A stretch of DNA of 64,000 bases, from contig NZ_JAPFQO010000010.1 in NCBI RefSeq assembly GCF_026241195.1, positions 62,001 through 126,000 of the forward strand. Reading direction: 5' to 3'. Position numbers and translations under genes: made by a program. The notes beneath the pieces are model-generated. The model was given only the letters and a program-made list of their open reading frames with translations. It did not search any database and was not told where the DNA came from. The DNA comes from Pontibacter anaerobius. GTDB lineage: Bacteria > Bacteroidota > Bacteroidia > Cytophagales > Hymenobacteraceae. Shown one piece after another: positions 16,711 to 25,998 of this stretch (positions within the stretch are counted from its first letter, which is position 1; each line of letters opens with the position of its first letter).

Positions 16711-19524
16711 ATGCCTAAAGACACCTCCATTAAATCCGTTCTCATCATAGGTTCTGGTCCAATCATCATCGGCCAGGCTTGTGAATTTGACTACTCTGGC
16801 TCCCAGGCCGCCCGCTCGTTAAGAGAAGAGGGTATAGAGGTAATACTCATCAACTCCAACCCGGCCACCATCATGACTGACCCCGTTACGGCAGATCATG
16901 TGTACCTGAAGCCGCTGGAGAAAAAGTATATAATTGAGATCTTAGAGAAGCATAAGATTGACGCCGTGCTGCCTACCATGGGCGGGCAAACAGCCCTGAA
17001 CCTGGCTATCGACTGCGACAAAGCCGGTATTTGGCAAAAGTACGGCGTCAAAATCATCGGGGTGGACATCAAAGCCATCGAGACCACCGAGGACCGCGAG
17101 GAGTTCCGACTGAAAATGCTGGAGCTTGGCGTTAACGTCTGCAAAGGCGAAACGGCCACATCCTTCCTGGAGGGCAAGGAGATTGCCCAGGAAATCGGCT
17201 TCCCATTGGTAATTCGCCCTTCGTTTACACTGGGTGGCTACGGTGGCGGCTTCGTGAACACGCCTGAGGAGTTTGACTCCGCCCTTACCCGTGGCCTACA
17301 CGCAAGCCCTGTACACGAGGTACTCATTGAGCAAAGTATACTTGGCTGGAAAGAGTACGAGCTGGAGTTGCTGCGCGACAACATCGGCAACGTGATCATC
17401 ATCTGCTCCATCGAGAACTTTGACCCGATGGGCGTGCACACCGGCGACTCCATTACCGTGGCCCCTGCCATGACGCTGCCAGACACGGTGTACCAGCAGA
17501 TGCGCGATCTGGCCATTAAGATGATGAACGGTATCGGGCAATTTGCTGGTGGCTGTAATGTGCAATTCTCTGTTAACCCTGACGATGATACCATCATCGC
17601 TATCGAGATTAACCCACGTGTATCTCGCTCTTCTGCACTTGCTTCTAAAGCTACTGGCTACCCAATCGCAAAGATTGCGGCCAAGCTAGCCATAGGTTAT
17701 AACCTAGATGAGCTAAAGAACGCCATCACCAAAACCACCTCGGCATACTTTGAGCCGGCCCTGGACTATGTGATCGTGAAGATACCGCGCTGGAACTTCG
17801 ATAAATTCCCGGGCGTTAACCGCACGCTGGGCCTGCAGATGAAGTCGGTGGGTGAGGTAATGGGTATTGGCCGCACCTTCCAGGAGGCGCTGCAGAAAGC
17901 CTGCCAAAGCTTAGAGATCAAGCGTAACGGCATCGGTGCCGACGGCAAGGAGATCACAGACTACGACAAGCTGATCCATGGCATGGCTAACCCAAGTTGG
18001 AACCGCCTTTTCAACATAAAAGATGCCATGCGCATCGGTATCCCAACCAGCACCATCCAGAAGCTGACCAAAATCGACCCATGGTTCCTGGCTCAGATTG
18101 AGGAGCTGGATATGCTGGAGAAGGAGATCGAGAAGTATAACCTGGCTACCATCCCAACAGAATTGCTGCGCGAGGCGAAGGAAAAAGGCTATGCAGACCG
18201 TCAGATTGCCCACCTGCTGCGCTGCCTCGAGAGTGAGGTGTTTAACGTGCGCCAGGAGCTGGGCATGAAGCGTGTGTACAAGATGGTGGATACCTGCGCC
18301 GCCGAGTTTGAAGCGAGAACGCCATACTACTATAGTACCTTTGAGGGCGAGAACGAAAGCGTAGCGTCTGATAAGAAAAAGGTGGTGGTGCTGGGCTCCG
18401 GCCCGAACCGCATCGGGCAGGGGATCGAGTTCGACTACAGCTGCGTGCACGGTGTGCTGGCGGCCAAAGAAAGCGGCTACGAAACCATCATGATCAACTG
18501 TAACCCGGAAACGGTAAGTACGGACTTCGATATTGCCGACAAGCTATACTTTGAGCCGGTGTTCTGGGAGCATATTTATGAGATCATCCTGCACGAGAAA
18601 CCGGAAGGCGTGATCGTGCAGCTGGGCGGACAGACTGCCCTGAAGCTGGCCGAGAAACTGGATCGCTTCGGCGTGAAAGTGCTGGGCACCAGCTACCAGG
18701 CCCTGGATTTGGCCGAGGACCGTGGCTCGTTCTCGTCGCTGCTACGCGACCTGAGCATCCCATACCCGCCGTTTGCCGTGATCGAGACGGCTGAGGAGGC
18801 CCTGGAGCTGAGCAAGGAGCTTAAATTCCCGCTGCTGGTGCGTCCAAGCTACGTACTGGGTGGCCAGAACATGAAGATCGTGATCAACGAGAAGGAGCTG
18901 GAGGCCCACGTAATCGACCTGCTGAAAGACCACCCAGGCAACAAAGTATTGCTCGACCACTTCCTGGACAATGCCATTGAGGCAGAGGCCGACGCTATCT
19001 GTGATGGTGAGGATGTGTACATCTGCGGCATCATGGAGCACATAGAGCCGGCCGGCATCCACTCCGGTGACTCGTACGCCGTGTTACCTCCTTTTGACCT
19101 GAGCGAGAATGTAATCAAGCAGATTGAGGAGTACACGAAAAAAATCGCGGTGGCTTTGCAGACAGTAGGTGTGATCAACATCCAGTTTGCCATTAAGAAC
19201 GAGATTGTTTACATCATTGAGGCCAACCCTCGTGCATCGCGTACCTTCCCGTTCATTGCCAAGGCGTACCGTGAGCCGTACATCAACTACGCTACCAAGA
19301 TTATGCTGGGCAAGGCGAAGGTGAAGGACTTTAACTTTAAGCCACACAAGGAAGGCTATGCCATTAAGGTGCCGGTGTTCTCTTACAACAAGTTCCCGGA
19401 AGTGAACAAGGAGCTAGGCCCAGAGATGAAATCCACCGGTGAGGCCATCTACTTCATCGACGACCTGCACGACGATTACTTCACCAAAGTATACTCCGAG
19501 AGGAATCTGTACTTGAGTAAGTAA
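16711..19524 (+). CDS. carB: Carbamoyl-phosphate synthase large subunit (short form)
   Basis: The product is 937 residues from the ATG at 16711 (MPKDTSIKSVLIIGSGPIII). It makes carbamoyl phosphate from bicarbonate, glutamine-derived ammonia and two ATP for pyrimidine and arginine synthesis. Both homologous ATP-grasp halves are present: GSGPIIIGQACEFDYSGSQA with SFTLGGYGGG in the first, and GSGPNRIGQGIEFDYSCVH with PSYVLGGQNM in the second. The protein stops at the end of the carbamoyl-phosphate domain. The C-terminal MGS-like regulatory domain of about 135 residues found in E. coli CarB is absent, and no remnant follows before the terminator. Short CarB proteins are, to my knowledge, usual in this phylum. 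carA is not adjacent. Confidence 0.96.
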   Translation: MPKDTSIKSVLIIGSGPIIIGQACEFDYSGSQAARSLREEGIEVILINSNPATIMTDPVTADHVYLKPLEKKYIIEILEKHKIDAVLPTMGGQTALNLAIDCDKAGIWQKYGVKIIGVDIKAIETTEDREEFRLKMLELGVNVCKGETATSFLEGKEIAQEIGFPLVIRPSFTLGGYGGGFVNTPEEFDSALTRGLHASPVHEVLIEQSILGWKEYELELLRDNIGNVIIICSIENFDPMGVHTGDSITVAPAMTLPDTVYQQMRDLAIKMMNGIGQFAGGCNVQFSVNPDDDTIIAIEINPRVSRSSALASKATGYPIAKIAAKLAIGYNLDELKNAITKTTSAYFEPALDYVIVKIPRWNFDKFPGVNRTLGLQMKSVGEVMGIGRTFQEALQKACQSLEIKRNGIGADGKEITDYDKLIHGMANPSWNRLFNIKDAMRIGIPTSTIQKLTKIDPWFLAQIEELDMLEKEIEKYNLATIPTELLREAKEKGYADRQIAHLLRCLESEVFNVRQELGMKRVYKMVDTCAAEFEARTPYYYSTFEGENESVASDKKKVVVLGSGPNRIGQGIEFDYSCVHGVLAAKESGYETIMINCNPETVSTDFDIADKLYFEPVFWEHIYEIILHEKPEGVIVQLGGQTALKLAEKLDRFGVKVLGTSYQALDLAEDRGSFSSLLRDLSIPYPPFAVIETAEEALELSKELKFPLLVRPSYVLGGQNMKIVINEKELEAHVIDLLKDHPGNKVLLDHFLDNAIEAEADAICDGEDVYICGIMEHIEPAGIHSGDSYAVLPPFDLSENVIKQIEEYTKKIAVALQTVGVINIQFAIKNEIVYIIEANPRASRTFPFIAKAYREPYINYATKIMLGKAKVKDFNFKPHKEGYAIKVPVFSYNKFPEVNKELGPEMKSTGEAIYFIDDLHDDYFTKVYSERNLYLSK

Positions 19525-19541
19525 GAAGTATAAATCTATAC

Positions 19542-19582
19542 TTAAGCCCTTTCCTGTTTTCAGGGAGGGGCTTTTTGTTTTT
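19542..19582 (+). terminator. Terminator of carB
   Basis: An imperfect hairpin AAGCCCTTTCCT (19543-19554) with AGGGAGGGGCTT (19562-19573) is followed by a T-rich tail. Two AAGTATA-type heptamers (19526 and 19538) lie between the stop codon and the stem. Confidence 0.65.
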
Positions 19583-20583
19583 ATAACCTGATTATTCTTG
19601 GCCTAACTATGGCTCTTATACGAATAACTCTCTGTGCAAAACAGTGGAAGGAGAGAGTACAGTGCCGGTTCCAACCACCCCTGCCCCTCAGAGCTACGCT
19701 CGCTACTTTCGAACTCGCGTTCTCACTAGTCTAAGGAGGGGATTTTTGCAGATGTAAACCCACCCCTAACCCCTCCGAGGAGGGGAATTTACCTCGCCCC
19801 AGCCCTCTCCTTTTCTCAAGGGCCCCTACCCCAAAACAGGAGAGGGAGTCCGGTTCATTTTGCATCAGCTTAGGCTATCGAACTGATCCCAGTCTTTCCG
19901 TGGGGTAGGGGCCCTCGTATAAAGAGCGCCTTGTGAGATCCGGTGCCCGGAGGGCAGCGCCCTGGCGCAGGAGGGAACACAGCGCGATGCGGGAAGACGA
20001 GCCCTCCCGGGCTGGAGGGAGCCAAAGCCAGAGGTGCAACGGTAAGGTTTGCAAGGCTGAGGATGAACAGTCGCTAGTAAGGATAGCTTGTTTCAAGCTA
20101 CAGAAAGCAGCAGTTATTAAGGTAAAGGTATAAAGTATGGCTCACGCGGATTAGGAAATCCGCGGCAGAGAGGTTCCGGACAGGGATGTCCAGAACAGCG
20201 GGAGAGACAAGTATAAAAGTATGGCCAAAGTATAAAGTACGGCTTTCCAAGCCAGTCGAGTCGGAGACTCGACATCATTAAAAGACACGAGTTATAAACT
20301 CGCGCCAGCAGTAAGAGGGCCAGCAGGAAGGGATTACAAACTCAACATCATTTTTAGACACAAGTCAGGGGACTTGCGCCGGATGGGATAAACCAATCCA
20401 ACCATTACCTCCCTTTGCCCGGAACTAACCACCGCAAACCTGCATTAAACAACTATACTCCTTATCTTTGCCGAACCCAGTCAAAACGTCAGGTAACAAA
20501 AAGCTGGCAAAAGAGTTGTAACATACCATCGGTACTGTTTTTGCAGTAGGCATGGCATACTTGTTTAAGAAGACTAAATCACG
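19583..20583. other. Intergenic region, 1 kb, carrying repeat element copy B
   Basis: No credible gene. The whole stretch up to about 20385 is repeat element B. The remaining 200 bases hold a TATCTTTG (20463-20470) that resembles a Bacteroidota -7 box without a clear -33 partner, and lead into the DUF4834 gene. Confidence 0.75.
19660..20385 (+). repeat. Hairpin-chain repeat element, copy B
   Basis: Colinear with copies A and C. Hairpins: CGCGGATT-AGGA-AATCCGCG (20145-20164); TTCCGGACA-GGGA-TGTCCAGAA (20174-20195, one mismatch); GGCTTTCCAAGCC (20241-20253); GTCGAGTC-GGA-GACTCGAC (20255-20273); CGAGTT-ATA-AACTCG (20288-20302); CAAGTC-AGGG-GACTTG (20361-20376). Most are followed by a GCAG, ACAGC or CGCC tail. 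AAGTATAAA heptamers sit between modules. Around 19690-19728 the copy carries about 40 bases absent from copy A, which break a GC-rich hairpin. Confidence 0.8.
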
Positions 20584-20862
20584 ATGAAATTCATATTCAC
20601 CACGCTGCTCATAATTTTCTTCATCCGTTTGGTGGCCCCCACGCTGTTCAGGTGGCTGCTGGGGATGTTTATCCGGAAGAAAATGCGCAACGGCTCTTTT
20701 TTCTACTCCAATATGCACCAGCAGCAGCGCCAGGCACAGCAGCAAAGCCATAGCGACAACGGGCGTGCAAAAGACGGAGTTAAGATCGATTATATACCCG
20801 AGCAGCCAAAGCGCAAGACTTTCAACGGCGGCGAGTACGTGGATTATGAAGAAGTAAAATAA
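20584..20862 (+). CDS. DUF4834 family small membrane protein
   Basis: A 92-residue protein with one N-terminal membrane region (about 4-30, FTTLLIIFFIRLVAPTLFRW), a Gln/His-rich linker, and a C-terminal IDYIPEQPKRK...GGEYVDYEEVK motif characteristic of DUF4834. Function is unknown. The family is common in Bacteroidota, where I recall it beside a YfhO-type gene as here (42 bases upstream), implying a shared operon. Confidence 0.8.
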   Translation: MKFIFTTLLIIFFIRLVAPTLFRWLLGMFIRKKMRNGSFFYSNMHQQQRQAQQQSHSDNGRAKDGVKIDYIPEQPKRKTFNGGEYVDYEEVK

Positions 20863-20904
20863 AACTGCTATCTTTCAAGCTCTATTTCGGGTTTTTGAAA
20901 GATT

Positions 20905-23361
20905 ATGACAACTTCCTTCAACTTTAAGCGCGATGTGCTGCCACATGCCATCGCCGTACTTATTTTCCTTATCCTGACGGCGGTATACTTCTCGCCGGTC
21001 CTTTTCCAGGACAAAGGCCTTGCCCAACACGACATTCTGCAGTTTAAGGGCGGGGCCAAAGAAATACAGGATTACCGCGAGCGCACCGGCGAAGAAGCCC
21101 TCTGGACCAACTCCATGTTCGGTGGCATGCCGGCTTACCTCATTCAAACCAAGTTTCCCGGCGACTGGTCGGGCTATATCCACAAAATACTGACATTCGA
21201 CTTGCCGGCCCTGGCGGGTAATATTTTCATTACGCTGATTTGCGCCTACATCCTGTTGGTAGCCATGGGCATGAGCACCTGGCTGGCCATCATTGGAGCG
21301 GTGGCTTTCTCCTTCACGTCCTATAACCTCATCATCCTGGAGGCGGGGCATAACACCAAATCACTTACCATTGCCTACATCCCGATGGTACTGGCCGGCC
21401 TGATCTATGCGCTGCGCAAGAACCTCTGGGTGGGCGCGGCACTGTTTGCCGTGGGCCTTACCATGAACCTGCACTTCAACCACCTGCAAATGACCTACTA
21501 CATGCTGCTGCTGGTGCTGGTTTTTGCCGTGGTAGAGATCATCTACGCTGTAAAGCATGGTACTATTGCAGAGCTGCTTAAGCGCGGCATGGTGCTGTTG
21601 GTGGCGGCCATACTTGCCGTGGGCGTGAACTTCGGCAGATTGTATACTACTGCGGAGTACAGCGAGTACAGCATCCGGGGTAAGTCTGAACTGACACAGC
21701 CAAACAACGGCGACAACGTGGGCAGCGGCCTGGACCGTGAGTATGCCTTTAACTGGAGCTACGGCGTGAGCGAAACCATGACCTTGCTGATACCGGACTT
21801 CTACGGAGGCAGCAGCAGTGCTCCGCTCGATACAGATTCTGAAACGTATGAGGCGTTTTTGAAAATGGGAGCTGCACCGGCGCAGGCAGAGCAGTTGGTA
21901 AAGCAGGGCCTACCGATGTACTGGGGTGCGCAGCCGATGACGAGCGGACCGGTTTACGTGGGCGCCATCGTGGTGTTCTTGTTTGTACTGGGCCTTTTTA
22001 TCGTGGATCGCCGCTGGACGAGCTGGCTGGTGGCCGGAACCATACTTTCCATTCTGCTGGCTTGGGGCAAGAACTTTGAGGCATTCAACTACTTCATGTT
22101 CGACTATTTCCCGCTCTACAACAAGTTCAGGGCAGTTGCATCGGCTTTGGTTATCGCGCAAATCACGATTCCGTTCCTGGCCATACTTGCGCTGTGGAAA
22201 CTGATAAACGAGCGTAGCCAGATCAAGGAGCTGGACAAGAAACTGCTCATTTCTGCGGGTATAACGGCGGGCATCAGTTTGCTGGTGTGGCTGTTTGCCG
22301 GTACCGCCAGCTTTGTGTCAGCCGCTGACCAGCAGCTGATTCAGGCGCAGTTCCCGATTGACGCTATCCGTGCCGACCGTGAGAGCATGATGCGCTCCGA
22401 CGCTTTCCGCTCGCTGGTGTTTATACTTCTGGCGGCCGCTTTGCTATACTTCTACGTGAAAAACAAGCTGTCTGCTACGGTGGCCATGGCCGGTGTGGGT
22501 ATACTTGTGCTTGTGGATTTGTGGTCGGTGGACCAGCGTTACCTGAACAACGGTGACTTTGAGCGCCGTGTGGAGGCCAATTTCTTCCAGCCAACCCCTG
22601 CCGACCAGATGATTCTGCAGGATACAGAAGACAAGTCAAGAGGCCTGAGCTACCGCGTGATCAACCTGCCGAATCCGTTTAACGATGCCCGTACGTCCTA
22701 CTTTCATAAGTCGGTGGGCGGATACCATGGCGCCAAGATGCGCCGTTACCAGGACCTGATCGATCGTCACATCGCACAGAATAACCTGGAGGTGCTGCGC
22801 ATGCTCAACACCCGCTACGCCATCACCGGAAATCCGAAGCAACCTGTGCAGCGAATTCCGGATGCCCTGGGCAATGCCTGGTTTATAGAGGAGGTGAAGC
22901 CGGTGCAATCGCCGGACGAGGAGCTGGAGGCACTGACCATGTTTGATGCCGGTGCTACCGCAGTGGTGGACGTAAACAAATTCCCGGTTGAAAGACGTTA
23001 CTTCAGCGCAGATGACGCTAACATCAAACTAACAGAATACGAGCCAAACTACCTGAAGTATGAGTATGAGGCTGCCAAAGAAGGGCTGGTGGTGTTCTCG
23101 GAGATTTACTACCCGGAAGGATGGCAGGCCTACCTGGACGGTGAGCCAGTGGATCACTTCCGCGCCAACTATGTGCTGCGTGCCATGGAGGTGCCGGAAG
23201 GCAAGCACACCATCGAGTTTAAGTTTGCGCCGCAGTCATACTATACAGGCAATACGGTTTCATTGATTTCCTCTATCCTACTGGTGCTGGTAGTGGCCGG
23301 GGCCATCTTCTACGCCGTAAAGAAAGAGCCGGTAGAGGAGCCGATCGTGGAGAAAGTGTAA
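20905..23361 (+). CDS. YfhO family polytopic membrane protein
   Basis: An 818-residue protein with about 12 membrane helices in the first 530 residues and a second set of helices at the C-terminal end (about 780-800). A soluble beta-rich region with FSEIYYPEGWQAYLDGEPV near 725-745 is typical of YfhO. The N-terminal soluble loop contains NSMFGGMPAYLIQTKFPG. YfhO proteins are GT-C-fold glycosyltransferase-like and, in Firmicutes, glycosylate lipoteichoic acid; the Bacteroidota substrate is unknown. Several ATA-CTT (Ile-Leu/Ser) codon pairs carry the TATACTT motif. Confidence 0.88.
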   Translation: MTTSFNFKRDVLPHAIAVLIFLILTAVYFSPVLFQDKGLAQHDILQFKGGAKEIQDYRERTGEEALWTNSMFGGMPAYLIQTKFPGDWSGYIHKILTFDLPALAGNIFITLICAYILLVAMGMSTWLAIIGAVAFSFTSYNLIILEAGHNTKSLTIAYIPMVLAGLIYALRKNLWVGAALFAVGLTMNLHFNHLQMTYYMLLLVLVFAVVEIIYAVKHGTIAELLKRGMVLLVAAILAVGVNFGRLYTTAEYSEYSIRGKSELTQPNNGDNVGSGLDREYAFNWSYGVSETMTLLIPDFYGGSSSAPLDTDSETYEAFLKMGAAPAQAEQLVKQGLPMYWGAQPMTSGPVYVGAIVVFLFVLGLFIVDRRWTSWLVAGTILSILLAWGKNFEAFNYFMFDYFPLYNKFRAVASALVIAQITIPFLAILALWKLINERSQIKELDKKLLISAGITAGISLLVWLFAGTASFVSAADQQLIQAQFPIDAIRADRESMMRSDAFRSLVFILLAAALLYFYVKNKLSATVAMAGVGILVLVDLWSVDQRYLNNGDFERRVEANFFQPTPADQMILQDTEDKSRGLSYRVINLPNPFNDARTSYFHKSVGGYHGAKMRRYQDLIDRHIAQNNLEVLRMLNTRYAITGNPKQPVQRIPDALGNAWFIEEVKPVQSPDEELEALTMFDAGATAVVDVNKFPVERRYFSADDANIKLTEYEPNYLKYEYEAAKEGLVVFSEIYYPEGWQAYLDGEPVDHFRANYVLRAMEVPEGKHTIEFKFAPQSYYTGNTVSLISSILLVLVVAGAIFYAVKKEPVEEPIVEKV

Positions 23362-23363
23362 TT

Positions 23364-23456
23364 GGAGTTAGAAGGTTAAAAAGTTAGAGAGTTTAGGAGA
23401 GAGTTAATCTTAATCCTGCACATCCTATAGTTCTGTAAATCCTGATTTAGACAATT
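23364..23456 (+). repeat. Composite intergenic repeat, copy 1 (octamer array plus ATCCTG arm)
   Basis: Four to five degenerate 8-base units of the AAAGTTAG type (23364-23403) are followed by ATCCTG-rich sequence ending in AATCCTGATTTAGACAA (23438-23454). The same order and ending occur at 26524-26663 and, inverted, at 32374-32508. Confidence 0.65.
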
Positions 23457-23465
23457 TATAAAGTT

Positions 23466-23497
23466 TAGCCCTGGCTGTTGCTGGGGCTTCTTTTTTG
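23466..23497 (+). terminator. Weak candidate terminator downstream of YfhO gene
   Basis: AGCCC (23467-23471) pairs with GGGCT (23484-23488), followed by CTTTTTT. The stem is short and sits only 24 bases before the next start codon, so it could instead be a leader structure. Confidence 0.35.
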
Positions 23498-23511
23498 GTA
23501 ACCTTGTAAGT

Positions 23512-24414
23512 ATGGAAGAGGCACCGTTACAGAAGCTGGAGGATAAACTGCTGCAGGAGCAGGGGGTGGAGCTGTGGGTGAAGCGGGAGGACCTGCTGCA
23601 TCCGCACATCTCGGGCAATAAATGGCGCAAGCTAAAGTATAACCTGCAGGAGGCAAAGAGGCTAGGGCATTATACCTTGCTTACCTTCGGAGGGGCCTAC
23701 TCCAACCACATCGCAGCCACAGCGGCGGCGGGCAAAGAGTACGGTTTCAAGACCATCGGCATCATCCGGGGCGAGGAGCACCTGCCGCTCAACCCGACGC
23801 TCAGCTTCGCCGCGTCCTGCGGCATGGAGCTGCATTACATCAGCCGTGAAAAGTACAGGCAAAAAAGCGAACCCGGCTTTCAGGAAGAGCTACTGCAGAC
23901 TTTTGGTGAAGTATACCTGCTACCAGAGGGCGGCACCAACCTGCTGGCCGTAAAAGGCTGCGCAGAGATTGTGCAGGACATCGATATACAGTATGACTAC
24001 ATTTGCTGCGCCCTGGGCACTGGTGGCACGTTTGCTGGTATTGTGGCAGGGCTGGCAGGCGAGCACAATGCACTGGGCTTTCCGGCGCTAAAAGGCGGCG
24101 AGTTTTTGCAGCAGGAGGTTGAACAGCTGGTGCAGGCCTACAGCGGGCAGCATTACGGCAACTGGCAGCTCATCACCGATTACCATTTTGGGGGCTATGC
24201 CAAGGTAAAGCCGGAGCTGCTGGCTTTTATGGATACTTTCGAACAGCAGCACGGCATTCCGCTGGAGCCCATTTACACCGGCAAAATGATGTATGGCCTC
24301 TTTGATCTGATCCGGCAGGGTTACTTTGAGAGAGGCAGCCGCATTGTGGCGGTGCATACGGGAGGCCTGCAGGGTAACGCCGGTTTTAAGCAGCGGTTGG
24401 GCGTGCGGGGGTAA
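23512..24414 (+). CDS. PLP-dependent ACC deaminase / D-cysteine desulfhydrase family enzyme
   Basis: A 300-residue fold-type II PLP enzyme. ISGNKWRKLKYNL carries the predicted PLP lysine K37, and FGGAYSNH (residues 59-66) is the Ser-Asn-His loop that holds the cofactor and substrate carboxylate. LGTGGTFAGI is the phosphate-binding glycine loop. Members deaminate 1-aminocyclopropane-1-carboxylate or desulfhydrate D-cysteine. The sequence alone does not tell these apart, and the D-amino acid activity is the safer guess for a free-living Bacteroidota. Confidence 0.88.
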   Translation: MEEAPLQKLEDKLLQEQGVELWVKREDLLHPHISGNKWRKLKYNLQEAKRLGHYTLLTFGGAYSNHIAATAAAGKEYGFKTIGIIRGEEHLPLNPTLSFAASCGMELHYISREKYRQKSEPGFQEELLQTFGEVYLLPEGGTNLLAVKGCAEIVQDIDIQYDYICCALGTGGTFAGIVAGLAGEHNALGFPALKGGEFLQQEVEQLVQAYSGQHYGNWQLITDYHFGGYAKVKPELLAFMDTFEQQHGIPLEPIYTGKMMYGLFDLIRQGYFERGSRIVAVHTGGLQGNAGFKQRLGVRG

Positions 24415-24475
24415 GTATAAATTGTAGCATAATGTTTGCAATTCCGTATCTGTACCTGAAATCATACTGGCACCG

Positions 24476-25111
24476 ATGCTTTTACTCCGTTTTTTGATCA
24501 AGATCTTACCCTGGGTTATACTTATCTCGCTCGGCATTTTCCTGTGGCGCACCGTTGGCGATTACTTCAGCAAACCGGACGAGAGGAAAGAGCCGGAGGT
24601 GGTCGTGAACTTCAACACGGTGCTCACTTCTGTGGAAGACTTGGGCCGCATGGAACTGGTGCGTTATAATTTTAAGGATGTGGTAGAGTATGAGAAGAAC
24701 GTGTCGCGGTGGGTGCCGAACTCGAAGGTGGTACTTATTGTGACTGGCGAGGCCGTGGGCTGCGTGGATTTTACTAAAATAACGCAGGCGGATATCCAAT
24801 TCCAGGGCGACTCGGTGGTTCAGGTGGCGCTGCCGGAGCCGGAGATCTGCTACTATAAGATAGACCACAGCAAGACCAAAGTCTTCAGCAAAGAAAATAC
24901 CTACTTTCAGGATGCCGACCTGGTGCAGGAAAGTTATAAGTATGCCGAGGCCAACGTAAAAAAGGCTGCCCTGAGCTCCGGTATACTAGACCAGACGAAG
25001 GTAAACGCTGAAAAGGTACTCAAGCCGATTTTAGAGGAAGTAACCGGCCGCCGCGTGGTGCTGGTGCCGCAGCGCAGAATCCAGAACCCGGAGATGGGGC
25101 CGAAGCGGTAG
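24476..25111 (+). CDS. DUF4230 membrane-anchored protein
   Basis: A 211-residue protein with a single N-terminal transmembrane helix (about 5-24) and a soluble domain matching DUF4230: a repeated beta-alpha pattern with MELVRYNFKDVVEYE, LIVTGEAVGCVDFTKI and LPEPEICYYKID. The family has no known activity. A TATACTT heptamer spans the helix codons. It probably shares a transcript with the PLP enzyme gene 61 bases upstream. Confidence 0.8.
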   Translation: MLLLRFLIKILPWVILISLGIFLWRTVGDYFSKPDERKEPEVVVNFNTVLTSVEDLGRMELVRYNFKDVVEYEKNVSRWVPNSKVVLIVTGEAVGCVDFTKITQADIQFQGDSVVQVALPEPEICYYKIDHSKTKVFSKENTYFQDADLVQESYKYAEANVKKAALSSGILDQTKVNAEKVLKPILEEVTGRRVVLVPQRRIQNPEMGPKR

Positions 25112-25254
25112 GGAATATTATCTAGCTAACGTAATGGGCTTTGCGGTGGCGTAGCTATCGTAAAGGTGTTGTTGGAAAAAGTTATTATTTTATAAAGCCA
25201 TTCTTCTTACTGCCTGCTTTACTCTTAGACCTTTTGAAAGTATTCATAAGTCAG

Positions 25255-25887
25255 CTACAGCTTAAAAGTATAATCTTCTATAATAACGGGTTTCGCTAAA
25301 TCATTTATCCCATACTGATAGGATTGAATACTGTAAATTAGCTTAATAGAATCTCCTTCCAAAGTATTGTCAAAGCTGCCAATAAAACCCTTGAGCAGCC
25401 TTGGATTATCCAACGCCACACTATCTAAAAGCTTCTTCTGCAACTGTAACTCTTCATTGTAAACCTGTACATCCATATTAGTGATAAGCAGTACTTTGTC
25501 TCTGTATTTCTTAACATGAAAAACTTTTCCTTTCAGTTTACCATGAGTATGTTCCCCATCGAAGTCAATTTGTTTTAAACTTGACCTGTGTAGCACTTGA
25601 CCGTTGTCAATGGAAACAGCTAAAAGCTCTTTAGCATAGTTGTTGATGTACAAGATTCGATTTAGAGAGTCAATATCGTAGCTTACCATCGAGTTTAGCT
25701 CGAATTGCAGCTCTGGCGGAAACGTTATTTCATTGGTTATTTCCCTTATAACTTCGCCATCTTTTAAGATTTGTATCTCCTTCTTGTAATCTTCTATATC
25801 TACTTTAATAGCAGGAAACTCTTGCTTGCATCCGAAGAGAGTTAAGCAGAGAAGAATAAATAATCTAAAGGGTAAAAACTTCAACAT
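25255..25887 (-). CDS. AT-rich hypothetical lipoprotein
   Basis: The ATG at 25887 gives a good lipoprotein signal (FILLCLTLFGC, Cys about 20); the longer frame to 25941 does not. The mature 190 residues contain strand-like repeats (LNRILYINNYAKELLAVSIDNG) suggesting a fragment of a beta-propeller, possibly DUF4221-like, but shorter than that family. Base composition is clearly lower in GC than its neighbours. It could be a recent acquisition or a truncated gene; I cannot decide from the sequence. Confidence 0.6.
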   Translation of the reverse strand: MLKFLPFRLFILLCLTLFGCKQEFPAIKVDIEDYKKEIQILKDGEVIREITNEITFPPELQFELNSMVSYDIDSLNRILYINNYAKELLAVSIDNGQVLHRSSLKQIDFDGEHTHGKLKGKVFHVKKYRDKVLLITNMDVQVYNEELQLQKKLLDSVALDNPRLLKGFIGSFDNTLEGDSIKLIYSIQSYQYGINDLAKPVIIEDYTFKL

Positions 25888-25998
25888 GCTTTTAAATTTT
25901 CTCCAACTAAGGTATAAACGTAAACATACGTTTATCTGCACTATATCTGGAGTACCTGTTTAAACATAGAGCACAACGCTCAACCAATATACAGAACT

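Noticed and set aside
20145..20376. CRISPR-like array in repeat copy B
   Set aside because: The units are different hairpins with no constant repeat or spacer size, and no cas gene is in the window.
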